Shown: one piece after another, positions 1 to 8,669 of the stretch
Layout of the letters: each line of letters begins with the position of its first letter
Numbering within the stretch: the first letter of the stretch is position 1
Source of the DNA: Xanthocytophaga sp031424975
Lineage (GTDB): Bacteria > Bacteroidota > Bacteroidia > Cytophagales > 172606-1
Length of the DNA: 27,446 nt
Reading direction: 5' to 3'
Assembly (NCBI GenBank): GCA_031424975.1
Contig: JANPIL010000250.1
Span: forward strand, 1 to 27,446
Notes under the pieces: model-generated
The model's database searches: none
Seen by the model: the letters and a program-made list of their open reading frames with translations, nothing else
Told to the model about the DNA's origin: nothing
Position numbers and translations under genes: made by a program

Positions 1-2463
1 CCGAACACAATCCAAGGCCGGCTCACCATCGGGTTTTTGTCCATGGGAGCTTTGTCGGTGGCGCTGGTGGTTATCACGCACCTCCAATGGCGGGCGGGCG
101 TGCAGCAGACCCAATACGCACTTACGGTGGCGGCCTCCTCCAGATATTACTCCACAGATTTTGAATCGGCCTGCCAGGAATTAGTGGTCAACAACTTGCA
201 GGCTGCAAACGTCGCAGATGAAACCATTGAGGCAAGTTACAAACGCGCAATCTCCAGCCGCGATACGCTGCTGAAATTCTCAAAAAAATGGAAAACCGGC
301 CGCGAACGCCAATTGCTGGCCGAAGCCGACGCGCATTTCTCGCAACTGCGTTCGGTGCTGCAAAAAGACGACAGCATGGCGGCAGCCAAGGCCATGCCCA
401 TCTTAAATGCGTTACAGTCCGCTATCCGCGAGTTGGCCAACGTCCAGACAAAAGAGATATTGGCGGCCCGCACTGGCATACTTGCCGTCCAGCAACGCTT
501 GGGGTGGCTCGTGCCGCTGTACATTTCGTTTGCATTCATAATGGCCTACTTTGTGGGCTCGTTCATGATTGTGGGCATTCTGTCGTATGTGAAACAATTC
601 AAGAAATACCTGCGCGAGTTGGGCAAGGGAAACCTGCCCCAAGCCATGCCCGAAACCAAAAATGAAATGAACGCATTGGTAAAGGAAATCAATCTGCTGA
701 CAGATAACCTGGGGCAGATCAAGGATTTTGCGTTGTACGTGGGCAAAGGGGATTTTGAGAAAAACATCAAGGTTTTCAATGACGAGGGAGATTTGGGAAC
801 CTCATTGTCGCAAATGCGCGATGAACTGAGAAAAGTGTCGCTGGAAGAGAAAAAAAGGTTTTGGGCCAATGAGGGTTTTGCAAATTTCGGCAGCATCATC
901 CATGGCAGCCACAGCATGGACGGCTTGTGCGAAAAAATTGTGTTACAGTTGGTCAGGTTCCTGCACGCCAACCAAGCGGGCCTGTTTGTGGTGGAAAACG
1001 AAAACACCGGCCAGCCCCACCTTTCGCTCAAGGCCTGCTACGCCTATGACCGCAAGAAATACGTGCAGAAACAGATACTGCCGGGCCAAGGCTTGGTTGG
1101 GCAAACGTGGCAGGAAGGCGAAACCACCTACCTGCGCCAGATACCCGAAAACTACCTGCGCATTACCTCCGGCCTTGGCGATGCCAGCCCGCGCTACCTG
1201 CTGATTGTGCCACTCAAGGTCAATGGCGGCGTACATGGCATTGTGGAGCTGGCTTCGTTCCGCGATTTTGAGCCGCACGAAATCCGGTTTGTCGAGGCCA
1301 TTGGCGAAAACATAGCTTCCACGCTGGCCAATGCCAAAATATCCGAAAACACGCAACTCCTATTGGATCAAAGCCGGGTAATGGCCGGACAAATGGCTAC
1401 GCAAGAAGAGCAGATGCGCCAGCACATGGAGGAACTCATGGCCACCCAAGAGGAAATGATTCGGAAAGAAGCGGAATCGGCTCTTTTGTCAAGGGCAATC
1501 AACCAGTCGTTGGCCAGCATCGAATTCACTATGGAAGGCATTGTGCAAACAGCCAATGACAATTTTTTGAAGCTGATGGGCTACTCATTGGCTGAAATAC
1601 AGGGCAAGCACCACCGCATATTTGTGATGCCGGAAGAAGCGGAAAGTCCTGAATACCAATTGTTTTGGGATCAGCTCCAAAACGGTGTCACCCAGTCGCG
1701 CGAGTTCCGGCGGGTGACCAAAAGCGGAGAGGTGGTTTGGCTCAGGTCTTCGTACATGATAGTCCAAAATGCCAGCACCCAAGTGTTGAAAGTGCTGAAA
1801 CTGGCGCAGGACATCACCGGGCAGATAAACTTGAAGATTCAGTCTGAACAGCAAGCCGAAGAATTGCAGGCCCGGCACGAGGAGCTGGGCCAAAACATGG
1901 AGGAACTCATGAGTGCGCAGGAGGAAATGGGCCGTTCGCAACGCGAAACCGCCCGCAAACAGGCCGCCTTGGATGCGCTGCTCAACAACTCCAATTTTGC
2001 TTCCGTCACCATTGACACAGAGTACCGCGTGGTGGCCGCGAATGCGGCATTGAAAAAAATATACGAGAAACTTGGCGTGTCAATGGATGTGGGATCGCAG
2101 GTGCTGGATTTGTTCCGCAAACATTTTGGCGAGGCCGCTGCCGCCAAACGCAAGGCACAGTATGACCGGGCTTTTGCCGGCGAAACCTTCATTGACCATG
2201 AGGAGACGGTGATGAACGGCAGAACCATGTACACGGAAATATACCACAACCCGATCAGGGACGGAAAGGGCGAAATCTCCGGAGTGGCCATTTCGGCCAA
2301 AGACGTGTCGGTACAAAAGCATCGGGAACAGCAACTGGAGCAAGACCTGCACAATGCCCGACACGAAAACGAACGGCTGGCGCAATGCTTGGAGGAACTC
2401 ACAGCCCGGTTACCCGCACACCCCGACCAGCCAGCCGCCCCGGCAAATACAGGTTTGGCGTAA
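1..2463 (+). CDS. Membrane sensor with HAMP-like, GAF and two PAS domains, no kinase domain (5' end cut by window)
   Basis: The frame is open from base 1. The first possible start (TTG at 37) lies inside a transmembrane helix, so the true start is upstream of the window. Counting from that TTG (808 residues), I see a first membrane helix at 1-15, an extracytoplasmic helical region, a second helix near 158-185, a HAMP-like linker to about 275, and a GAF domain near 285-435. A Glu/Gln-rich coiled coil (440-480), a PAS domain (490-595), a second coiled coil (600-648), a second PAS (650-760) and a final coiled coil follow. No histidine kinase, GGDEF or methyl-accepting output domain is visible. 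It is probably an inner-membrane signalling protein acting through partners. The next gene is a shorter paralogue. The ligand is unknown; the domain calls are by eye. Confidence 0.85.
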   Translation, partial: PNTIQGRLTIGFLSMGALSVALVVITHLQWRAGVQQTQYALTVAASSRYYSTDFESACQELVVNNLQAANVADETIEASYKRAISSRDTLLKFSKKWKTGRERQLLAEADAHFSQLRSVLQKDDSMAAAKAMPILNALQSAIRELANVQTKEILAARTGILAVQQRLGWLVPLYISFAFIMAYFVGSFMIVGILSYVKQFKKYLRELGKGNLPQAMPETKNEMNALVKEINLLTDNLGQIKDFALYVGKGDFEKNIKVFNDEGDLGTSLSQMRDELRKVSLEEKKRFWANEGFANFGSIIHGSHSMDGLCEKIVLQLVRFLHANQAGLFVVENENTGQPHLSLKACYAYDRKKYVQKQILPGQGLVGQTWQEGETTYLRQIPENYLRITSGLGDASPRYLLIVPLKVNGGVHGIVELASFRDFEPHEIRFVEAIGENIASTLANAKISENTQLLLDQSRVMAGQMATQEEQMRQHMEELMATQEEMIRKEAESALLSRAINQSLASIEFTMEGIVQTANDNFLKLMGYSLAEIQGKHHRIFVMPEEAESPEYQLFWDQLQNGVTQSREFRRVTKSGEVVWLRSSYMIVQNASTQVLKVLKLAQDITGQINLKIQSEQQAEELQARHEELGQNMEELMSAQEEMGRSQRETARKQAALDALLNNSNFASVTIDTEYRVVAANAALKKIYEKLGVSMDVGSQVLDLFRKHFGEAAAAKRKAQYDRAFAGETFIDHEETVMNGRTMYTEIYHNPIRDGKGEISGVAISAKDVSVQKHREQQLEQDLHNARHENERLAQCLEELTARLPAHPDQPAAPANTGLA

Positions 2464-2517
2464 AACCCATGTTCGGTGAGCCATCCGGCCCGGAATGTTG
2501 CAGCGATGCCACAAGCG

Positions 2518-2546
2518 GGTTTGGGTGTTTTAGCGGATACTATTTT
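2518..2546 (-). repeat. 29-bp two-block element, copy 1
   Basis: It reads on the minus strand. Both conserved blocks (AAAATAGTAT and CCAAACC) are intact. The spacer differs from the commonest form and contains CCGCTAAAAC. It lies in the gap between the two GAF sensor genes, which otherwise shows nothing I recognise. Confidence 0.85.
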
Positions 2547-2682
2547 TACCCGCCTCCAATCCGCCTGTCAGATACGGACGGGAATGGTGCGCCAACACGA
2601 AAGTCGGCAAGCAGTTGAGCTTTGGCCAACACTGAAATGAACAATCCTTATTCTACCCTTGATTCTTGCAGCAGAACCACCC

Positions 2683-4254
2683 ATGAAAATATCCAAGGAA
2701 TTCATTCGCCAAAGGCTTGTCCTGTTCTCAATTGTGAGCGTGATTTTGCTGATTGGGGTCAGCGTGGTATTTTTTTTTACCAATAAGGCCATCATTGACC
2801 GTAATGTAGTGCTGCGCAAACACACGGATTTGGTGCAGGAAAAAACCCGTTACCTGATCAGGGGAGTGGTGCAGCGGCTGGATGTGGGCGTGCGGGGCTA
2901 TGCACTGACAAGAAACGAAACGCTGCTAAAACCCGTGGTCTTGGCCAAAAAAGACTTCAAGGCCACCATGGACACGCTGGAGAGGGCACTGCAAATGCAG
3001 CAGTATCCGAACATGGACGAAGTGTATGCATTGAAAGCCGAAATCCAGAATTATATCGGCTTCTGCGATCAGATGGCGGCCGCCATTAAGATAGACAGGA
3101 TGGCGGTATTTGAAAATATGTTTGCCCAAGACCGTGGCACGCCGCTCTGGTACGTTTACGATCCGATCAGTAAAAAGATATTCGATTTCGAATCCCGGTT
3201 AAATCAAAACGCACAGCAGGCGCAGCAAGATGCGCACACGCGGAACATAGTTGTGCAGTTGCTCCTGTTGCTGGCTGGCATACCGGTGCTGTGCATGGTC
3301 ATCAGCCGCCTCACGCGGCTGAACCGGAGCCAGCATGAACTGCTATTGACGCTGGCGCGAAACGACCGTCAGTATCTGTTTGATTCCGGCCAGGAAACCG
3401 ACAGTTCGTCGGCTGACATGATTGTGAAAAACTCGATTGAAAATTTCAGGAAAGCCGACGACATGATCTCCGCCCTGTCTGAAGGGAACTATACCGTTGA
3501 CTGGCAAGGGCTGACCGACCAAAACCACGCCGCAAATGCCCAAACGCTGGCCGGAAAACTGACGCGGATGAAGGGAAAAATGCAGGCGATCAGGCGCGAG
3601 GAAGAGCAACGCGCGTGGGTGACGGAAGGCTTGGCGGAGTTTTCGGCCACGGTGCGCAACCACCAGCACGATGTGGGTCTGCTGGCACTGGAAGTGGTTA
3701 GGTTTCTGGCAAAATACTTGGGGGCGCAGCAGGGCGCACTTTTCATCACGCAGCAGGATCAAAGTGAATATTGCTTGGAACTCGCCGCCTGCTACGCGTT
3801 TGACCGCCGCAAATATGTGGAAAAGCGGATTGACGTGGGCGATGGACTGATAGGCCAAGCGTATCTGGAAGGCGAAACGGTGCTGCTGACCGAAATACCG
3901 CAGGGCTACACGGCCATCACATCGGGCCTGGGCGAATCCACACCCCGATGCCTGCTGCTGGTGCCGATGAAATACAACGGAAAAGTGGAGGGAATACTGG
4001 AAATAGCCTCATTTACTGTATATGAGCCGTATCAGATAGGGTTTGTGGAGAAAGCCGGCGAGTTTGTGGCCTCCGCACTGACAAATGTGAAAAGCACCGA
4101 GAGCATGAAACTGTTGCTTGAGCAGTCGCAGGGGCAGGCCGAGTCGTTGAAGGCGCAGGAAGAGGAGTTGCGGCAGAACTTGGAAGAACTGGCCGCCACG
4201 CAGGAGGAAATGGTGCGCAAGGAAAAAGCGATGGAGCGGCAGTTGGTGCAGTAA
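2683..4254 (+). CDS. Membrane sensor with CHASE3-like and GAF domains, no output domain
   Basis: A 523-residue protein starting at ATG 2683; a TTG at 2659 is also in frame but adds only eight unlikely residues. Membrane helices are at about 12-32 and 190-208. Between them is a helical region with the RGYALT signature typical of CHASE3 sensor domains. A GAF domain spans about 325-470 and closely resembles that of the upstream gene (shared ITSGLG, GLIGQ/GLVGQ and EIASF/ELASF stretches). The protein ends in a Gln/Glu-rich coiled coil (475-523), just where the upstream paralogue continues into PAS domains. It therefore looks like a shortened paralogue. It probably senses a signal at the inner membrane and passes it on by protein contact. 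Ligand and partner are unknown. Confidence 0.88.
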   Translation: MKISKEFIRQRLVLFSIVSVILLIGVSVVFFFTNKAIIDRNVVLRKHTDLVQEKTRYLIRGVVQRLDVGVRGYALTRNETLLKPVVLAKKDFKATMDTLERALQMQQYPNMDEVYALKAEIQNYIGFCDQMAAAIKIDRMAVFENMFAQDRGTPLWYVYDPISKKIFDFESRLNQNAQQAQQDAHTRNIVVQLLLLLAGIPVLCMVISRLTRLNRSQHELLLTLARNDRQYLFDSGQETDSSSADMIVKNSIENFRKADDMISALSEGNYTVDWQGLTDQNHAANAQTLAGKLTRMKGKMQAIRREEEQRAWVTEGLAEFSATVRNHQHDVGLLALEVVRFLAKYLGAQQGALFITQQDQSEYCLELAACYAFDRRKYVEKRIDVGDGLIGQAYLEGETVLLTEIPQGYTAITSGLGESTPRCLLLVPMKYNGKVEGILEIASFTVYEPYQIGFVEKAGEFVASALTNVKSTESMKLLLEQSQGQAESLKAQEEELRQNLEELAATQEEMVRKEKAMERQLVQ

Positions 4255-4258
4255 GGCA

Positions 4259-4287
4259 GGTTTGGGCTTTTCAAAAGATACTATTTT
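4259..4287 (-). repeat. 29-bp two-block element, copy 2
   Basis: It matches the consensus in both blocks and carries the commonest spacer. It starts 5 bp after the stop codon of the upstream sensor gene, in the gap between two convergent genes. Confidence 0.9.
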
Positions 4288-4319
4288 CTGTCATTCCTCC
4301 TCCGCCGGAATGACAAACA

Positions 4320-4348
4320 GGTTTGATGCTTCTGGAACATACTATTTT
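4320..4348 (-). repeat. 29-bp two-block element, copy 3 (supplies a stop codon)
   Basis: The left block has the G variant (AGTATG) and the right block reads TCAAACC. On the minus strand its AAA TAG forms the last lysine codon and the stop codon of the P-type ATPase gene. Confidence 0.85.
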
Positions 4349-6930
4349 GCCGTACCCGGTTTGTTTCCCCGCTGCCTGAAAACTGCTTTTTCCAGTTCAA
4401 CCGCAAAAAATACCAAAGACGAGGCAGCGGCAACCAGAATGAATTCTTCCAATGTCAGAGCCTCCGTGTGGAATATGGATTGCATGAACGGCAGGTACGT
4501 GACGGCAACCTGCAACAGCAAAGCCATTGACACCGCGCCGATGAGTGGCTTGTTGGAAAACATACCCGCACTGAACAAAGACCGGTTTTCAAAACGGATG
4601 GCCAAGACGTGCCCCAATTGACTCATACTCAGAAAGTTGAACACAATCGTTTGCCAATGCAGCTTGTTTTCAATGGCCCACGCCTGCAACCCCAACGCAA
4701 TGCCAGCCATGAGTATGCCCACCCACACCATGTGCAAGCCCCGGCCATTGGCAAACACACTTTGCCCGGGCGGACGCGGAGGCCGGTCCATGATGTTCTC
4801 TTCCGCTTTCTCGTACGACAATGAAATGGCCGGCAAACCATCGGAGACCAGGTTGATCCATAAAATATGGATGGGCAGCAGCGCGACGGGCAAACCGATT
4901 ATTGGCCCCACCAGCAACGTCAATAGTTCGCCGGAGTTGGTTGTCATCAGGTATTTGATGAATTTGAGGATGTTGTCATACACCCTGCGTCCTTCGCGCA
5001 CGGCCTTCACAATGGTTGAAAAATTGTCGTCCAGCAAAATCATGTGGGCCGCCTCCTTTGAAACATCGGTTCCCGTGATGCCCATGGCGATGCCAATGTT
5101 CGCCCTTTTCAGCGACGGAGCGTCATTCACACCATCTCCGGTCATGGCCACGTAATACCCTTTCTGCTGGAGCATTTTCACAATCCGCAGTTTCTGTTCG
5201 GGCGAGACACGCGCATACACCCTGATCTTCTCCACCTTGTCCGCAAAATCGCCCTCATCCAGTGCCGCCAGTTGCTGGCCGGTCACCACCAAATCACTTT
5301 CGCCGCTCAGAATCCCGACGCGCTGGGCAATGGTTTTTGCCGTCAATGGGTGGTCGCCGGTTATCATTACAATCGCAATGCCCGCCGTTTTGCACTGCGC
5401 TATGGCCTCAAGCGCTTCTTCGCGGGGAGGGTCAATGATGCCGGCCAGCCCCAGAAACCGCAAACTGGATTCCTGGGTTTCGCCATCCATATTTTCAGGC
5501 AACGCATCCCAATAACGGCAGGCAAACCCCATTACCCGCAGTCCTTTGGCCGCCAAGCCATCCACTTGTTGTTGCAGCATGGGCACATCAACATCCAAAC
5601 ATTGTGGCAGCAGCACATCGGGAGCGCCTTTGGTGAAGGAAATTATTTTGTGTCCGTGGGCATGGAAGGTTGTCATCATTTTCCGGTCGGCATCAAACGC
5701 GATTTCCGCCAGCCGTGGCCAAACGCCCGGTTGTATGTTTTGCTCCCTGGCCACTTCCATCAAGGCAATCTCCGTACTGTCGCCCTTAATGTCGTTGCCA
5801 CTGTCGGCCACGGCATCGTTGTTCAGGGCAAACGCGTGCAGCATCAGGTCAATTTCTTCTTGTTGCCTGACGGCCGACAAAGCGTTTCGTTCGTGCAACT
5901 GCCCGTTTGCGAACACTTGCTCCAAGTGCATCTTGTTTTTGGTAAGCGTGCCGGTCTTGTCAGTGCAGATGTACGTGACCGAACCCAGCGTTTCCACGGC
6001 TGGCAGCTTCCTGATCAGGCTGTTGAGCCGGATCATTCTTTTGGCGGCCAATGCCAAGGAAATGGTGATCACGGCGGGCAATGCCTCCGGGATGGCGGCC
6101 ACGGCGAGTGAAATGCTGGTGAGCACCATTTTAACGACATCCTCGCCCCGCCACCAACCGGCGGCAAAAAACACCAGGCAAAGGAACAGCACCAACAGCG
6201 AAAGTTTTTTGCCGAACGATGCCATGCGTTGCTGCAACGGCGTTGCTGCCTCATCTTCCTGCAGCATTTTGGCAATGCGGCCCAGTTCGGTTTGCATTCC
6301 GGTGGCAACCACCGCGCCACTGCCACGGCCGTAGGTCACAAACGTGCCTTTGAAAGCCATGTTTTTCTTGTCGCCAAGTGCCAGATTGTCCGTTTCCAGC
6401 ACTTCGGTTATCTTGTCCACGGCCATGGATTCGCCGGTTAAGGCCGCTTCCTCAACTTTCAGGTTCTTGGATTCAATGATGCGCAAATCGGCGGGTACGG
6501 CATTTCCCGCTTCCAGCAGCACAACATCGCCGAGCACCAATGCCGTGGCGGGTAACCAAACGGTATTTCCATCGCGCAGCACCTTTACTTGGGCCACGGC
6601 CATTTGCTTCAACGCTTGCATGGCTTTTTCGGCGCGGTATTCCTGAAAGAAGCCCAGAAAGGCATTTAACACGACAATGACGAGTATGACAATGGTGTCG
6701 GTGAGGTCGCCAACGATTCCCGATATGATGGCGGCCGCCAGCAGAATCAAAATCATCACATCCTTGAACTGTGCCAGCAGCATACCGGCCACGCTTTTCC
6801 TTTTGCCTTCCTCCAATTCATTGGGGCCGTTTTCCCGCAATTTTTCTGCGGCTGCCACGGCACTCAAACCTTTTGGGCTTGTAGCCAGCGATTCAAACGT
6901 CTGCTCTATACTTGCCTTGTGCCAGTTCAT
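4342..6930 (-). CDS. P-type calcium-transporting ATPase (type IIA, SERCA-like)
   Basis: An 862-residue membrane pump that most likely exports Ca2+ from the cytoplasm using ATP. The order is textbook: N-terminal cation-ATPase domain, TGES (165-168) in the actuator domain, the phosphorylated aspartate D324 in DKTGT, KGAP near 434 in the nucleotide-binding domain, and the TGDGVNDAP hinge (597-605). Membrane ligands of the SERCA calcium sites appear conserved: E282 in helix 4, N665 and E668 in helix 5, and N693 and D697 in helix 6. Helix 4 reads PEALP where most relatives have PEGLP. I see no acidic residue in the predicted helix 8 region, so one Ca2+ site per cycle is likely, as in some bacterial pumps. 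The start ATG at 6930 has no nearby in-frame rival. The stop codon comes from a repeat copy. A Na+ or mixed cation role cannot be excluded. Confidence 0.93.
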   Translation of the reverse strand: MNWHKASIEQTFESLATSPKGLSAVAAAEKLRENGPNELEEGKRKSVAGMLLAQFKDVMILILLAAAIISGIVGDLTDTIVILVIVVLNAFLGFFQEYRAEKAMQALKQMAVAQVKVLRDGNTVWLPATALVLGDVVLLEAGNAVPADLRIIESKNLKVEEAALTGESMAVDKITEVLETDNLALGDKKNMAFKGTFVTYGRGSGAVVATGMQTELGRIAKMLQEDEAATPLQQRMASFGKKLSLLVLFLCLVFFAAGWWRGEDVVKMVLTSISLAVAAIPEALPAVITISLALAAKRMIRLNSLIRKLPAVETLGSVTYICTDKTGTLTKNKMHLEQVFANGQLHERNALSAVRQQEEIDLMLHAFALNNDAVADSGNDIKGDSTEIALMEVAREQNIQPGVWPRLAEIAFDADRKMMTTFHAHGHKIISFTKGAPDVLLPQCLDVDVPMLQQQVDGLAAKGLRVMGFACRYWDALPENMDGETQESSLRFLGLAGIIDPPREEALEAIAQCKTAGIAIVMITGDHPLTAKTIAQRVGILSGESDLVVTGQQLAALDEGDFADKVEKIRVYARVSPEQKLRIVKMLQQKGYYVAMTGDGVNDAPSLKRANIGIAMGITGTDVSKEAAHMILLDDNFSTIVKAVREGRRVYDNILKFIKYLMTTNSGELLTLLVGPIIGLPVALLPIHILWINLVSDGLPAISLSYEKAEENIMDRPPRPPGQSVFANGRGLHMVWVGILMAGIALGLQAWAIENKLHWQTIVFNFLSMSQLGHVLAIRFENRSLFSAGMFSNKPLIGAVSMALLLQVAVTYLPFMQSIFHTEALTLEEFILVAAASSLVFFAVELEKAVFRQRGNKPGTAK

Positions 6931-7129
6931 GTACGGATGGTTTTTGGTCGGGATGCTTTTGGAAATCCACTGGCGGTCATGCCTGATTAGCGGGGGTCAA
7001 CCAACCGGCGGGAGTGCAAGCAACCGGGAGCCGCTTCGGGTTTTCCGCCTTTCTATTCTTGATGGTTGCGGTTTTCATGTTAGCCCGGATGCGGGGTTGC
7101 CGTAAAAATATCCTTGCCAGATTGCCGCA

Positions 7130-7158
7130 GGTTTGGGTTTTCGGGAAGATACTATTTT
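7130..7158 (-). repeat. 29-bp two-block element, copy 4
   Basis: Both blocks are intact (AAAATAGTATCTT and CCCAAACC), with the spacer CCCGAAAA. It lies 200 bp upstream of the ATPase start and reads towards it. Confidence 0.88.
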
Positions 7159-7185
7159 CACACCGGTATTCGGCCATCAACGGCA

Positions 7186-7214
7186 GGTTCGGGGTTTTCA
7201 GAAGGTACTGTTTC
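7186..7214 (-). repeat. 29-bp two-block element, copy 5 (divergent)
   Basis: A weaker copy: the left block reads GAAACAGTACCTT and the right block CCGAACC. Length and layout are unchanged. It lies 27 bp from copy 4, in the same orientation. Confidence 0.75.
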
Positions 7215-7334
7215 CCAAACCCGAAAAAATCCGTGCCTGAACAAATGCCGTGAACCAAACGGCCAAAGAAAAAAGCGGCGCGCCGAAACAGCGTTGTGAA
7301 AACATCCGCAAGGGCGCGATTATGGCCTCAGGCA

Positions 7335-7363
7335 GGTTCGCGGTTTTGCGGGGATACTATTTT
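7335..7363 (-). repeat. 29-bp two-block element, copy 6 (supplies a stop codon)
   Basis: The left block is intact; the spacer is GC-rich and the right block reads GCGAACC. Its AAA TAG provides the final lysine codon and stop codon of the Rpn nuclease gene. Confidence 0.83.
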
Positions 7364-8229
7364 CCAAGTGCCGCGCGTATTTCTTTTATTCGATTTAAAC
7401 CGAGTTTGGTGAGTTTGGCTATCATTTCATCGCCAAGCCCTTCCAAAACCGCATTTCTTGCAAACGCAATCTTTTCTTCTTCCCGAACCCTTGCCTCCGC
7501 TTCCAACCTCAACGAAAGCAATTCGCTGGCCTTATAGTGCAGGTAATCCAGATACCGGTTATAGCTGTACTGGTCGTCTGGCGCAAGCCGCATGATGTCC
7601 AGCACATCGCCGGCCTCCTTGAGACCTTTGGCGTTGAACTCGTCTTTTACCTCACTGTTCTTTAAAAAATAAACCCATTCATCCAAGCTGTCTTTGGCAA
7701 TATCATTAAACTTGTTCACTTTTATGATGTAGAATTCCGGGAAAATGTCGGATACGTTTTCCTTAGAAAACGCTCCCTTTTGTTTTTCCGAAAGCATCAG
7801 AATGTCTTTTTCGTGAATCCCTTGGAAAGTTGTGTTGCCTTTATAAAGGTAATCCTGCCCCTGCCCCAAATCGAAATAGACAATGCTAATGGAGATTACT
7901 TTTTTGATTTCCGAATATGCTTGTCCCAATGACAGGTTTTCTGTCAGGGCTTTTGAGGCTCCGTAAGCCATACGGTGAAAAAAATCTATCTCGTACGTGT
8001 TCTGGATCTCCACGATAATCAACTCGTTCTTCGAGTTTTGGGTCAGGATGTCAACCCTGTTAAATTTGTCATCCTCAGATTCTTGGTTGCCTTCGCTTTC
8101 CAATATTTTTTCAATGCGAATGTCGTCAAACAGCAATTCGCTCAGAAACCCCTCCAAAACGCCGTGGTTGGCTTTGTTCCTAAGCAGTTTTTTTACCGCC
8201 CAGTCAAAGCGTATCAGTTTTTTGCTCAT
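7357..8229 (-). CDS. Rpn family recombination-promoting nuclease / PD-(D/E)XK transposase-like protein
   Basis: A 290-residue protein starting at the ATG at 8229; an in-frame TTG at 8259 would add ten residues. The N-terminal FDWAVKKLL stretch and the later VDIL and VEIQ motifs are typical of the Rpn / PD-(D/E)XK nuclease-family transposases (PF12784-like). The likely catalytic residues are D60, E74 and Q76, a D...ExQ version of the fold. In characterised Rpn proteins this nuclease cuts DNA and promotes RecA-independent recombination; that role is inferred here. The C-terminus has the charged helical tail common to the family. The gene is visibly richer in A+T than its neighbours, a sign of horizontal transfer. 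Its last codon and stop lie in copy 6 of the 29-bp element. No inverted repeats bounding it as an insertion sequence are evident. Confidence 0.88.
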   Translation of the reverse strand: MSKKLIRFDWAVKKLLRNKANHGVLEGFLSELLFDDIRIEKILESEGNQESEDDKFNRVDILTQNSKNELIIVEIQNTYEIDFFHRMAYGASKALTENLSLGQAYSEIKKVISISIVYFDLGQGQDYLYKGNTTFQGIHEKDILMLSEKQKGAFSKENVSDIFPEFYIIKVNKFNDIAKDSLDEWVYFLKNSEVKDEFNAKGLKEAGDVLDIMRLAPDDQYSYNRYLDYLHYKASELLSLRLEAEARVREEEKIAFARNAVLEGLGDEMIAKLTKLGLNRIKEIRAALGK

Positions 8230-8287
8230 GGTGAGATCAGGGTCGCTTTTGGTTGACAATTACGAATTCACAAAAAACCACGTGTTG

Positions 8288-8316
8288 AAAATAGTATCTC
8301 TTGAAACCTGAAAACC
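8288..8316 (+). repeat. 29-bp two-block element, copy 7
   Basis: The left block is intact apart from CTCTT in place of CTTTT; the right end reads GAAAACC. It lies upstream of the Rpn gene and points away from it. Confidence 0.8.
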
Positions 8317-8463
8317 CCGTTTCCGCAGGATAGGCAGAACCAAACTGGCATTTTCGGATTTTTGGCCAAGCAGATGCCGCGTAACTAATCGGTTATCAAC
8401 CGAAAGTAATTCTGTTCAATTTTATGTTTAACCTGCGAAGTGTGTTCGTGGGAATACGTAGCT

Positions 8464-8529
8464 GATGTTACGCAAAAGTTTGTCCGGCCCGTCCTCGCGA
8501 TGACGGTTCCTTTACGTCTGCGTAACATC
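8464..8529. repeat. Nested palindrome of 66 bp (REP/MITE-like)
   Basis: The outer arms GATGTTACGCA (8464-8474) and TGCGTAACATC (8519-8529) are perfect 11-bp inverted repeats. Inside them lies a near-perfect 18-bp palindrome (8489-8506) centred on CGCG with CCGTC/GACGG ends. No open frame crosses it convincingly. The shape suits a small non-autonomous element or a structured RNA. Confidence 0.7.
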
Positions 8530-8617
8530 GGTAAGCAAGTTGCTTTCTTATAAAGTCATTTCCGTTTTGGAACCTATGTATTTTCCGCCTGAGAAAGCAT
8601 CTTTGCAGAATCGGGGT

Positions 8618-8646
8618 GGTTTGGCCGTTTAAAAAGATACTATTTT
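8618..8646 (-). repeat. 29-bp two-block element, copy 8
   Basis: Both blocks are intact (AAAATAGTATCTTT and GCCAAACC). It lies 24 bp downstream of the ftsI stop codon, on the same strand as ftsI. Confidence 0.9.
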
Positions 8647-8669
8647 CCGGGATTCGATGCGCATTCCGT

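Larger units (their letters stand above)
6931..7356. other. Intergenic region with three copies of the 29-bp element
   Basis: A 426-bp gap upstream of the calcium ATPase and downstream of the Rpn nuclease, both on the minus strand. It holds three minus-oriented copies of the 29-bp element (7130, 7186 and 7335). Short open frames here are translations of the repeats and have no family resemblance. I see no convincing promoter box or terminator. Confidence 0.7.
8230..8669. other. Intergenic region with repeats and nested palindromes
   Basis: A 440-bp gap between ftsI and the Rpn gene, both on the minus strand. It contains one plus- and one minus-oriented copy of the 29-bp element near its two ends (8288 and 8618), a small hairpin with a 6-bp stem at 8389-8403, and a 66-bp nested palindrome at 8464-8529. 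No gene is supported. Confidence 0.7.
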
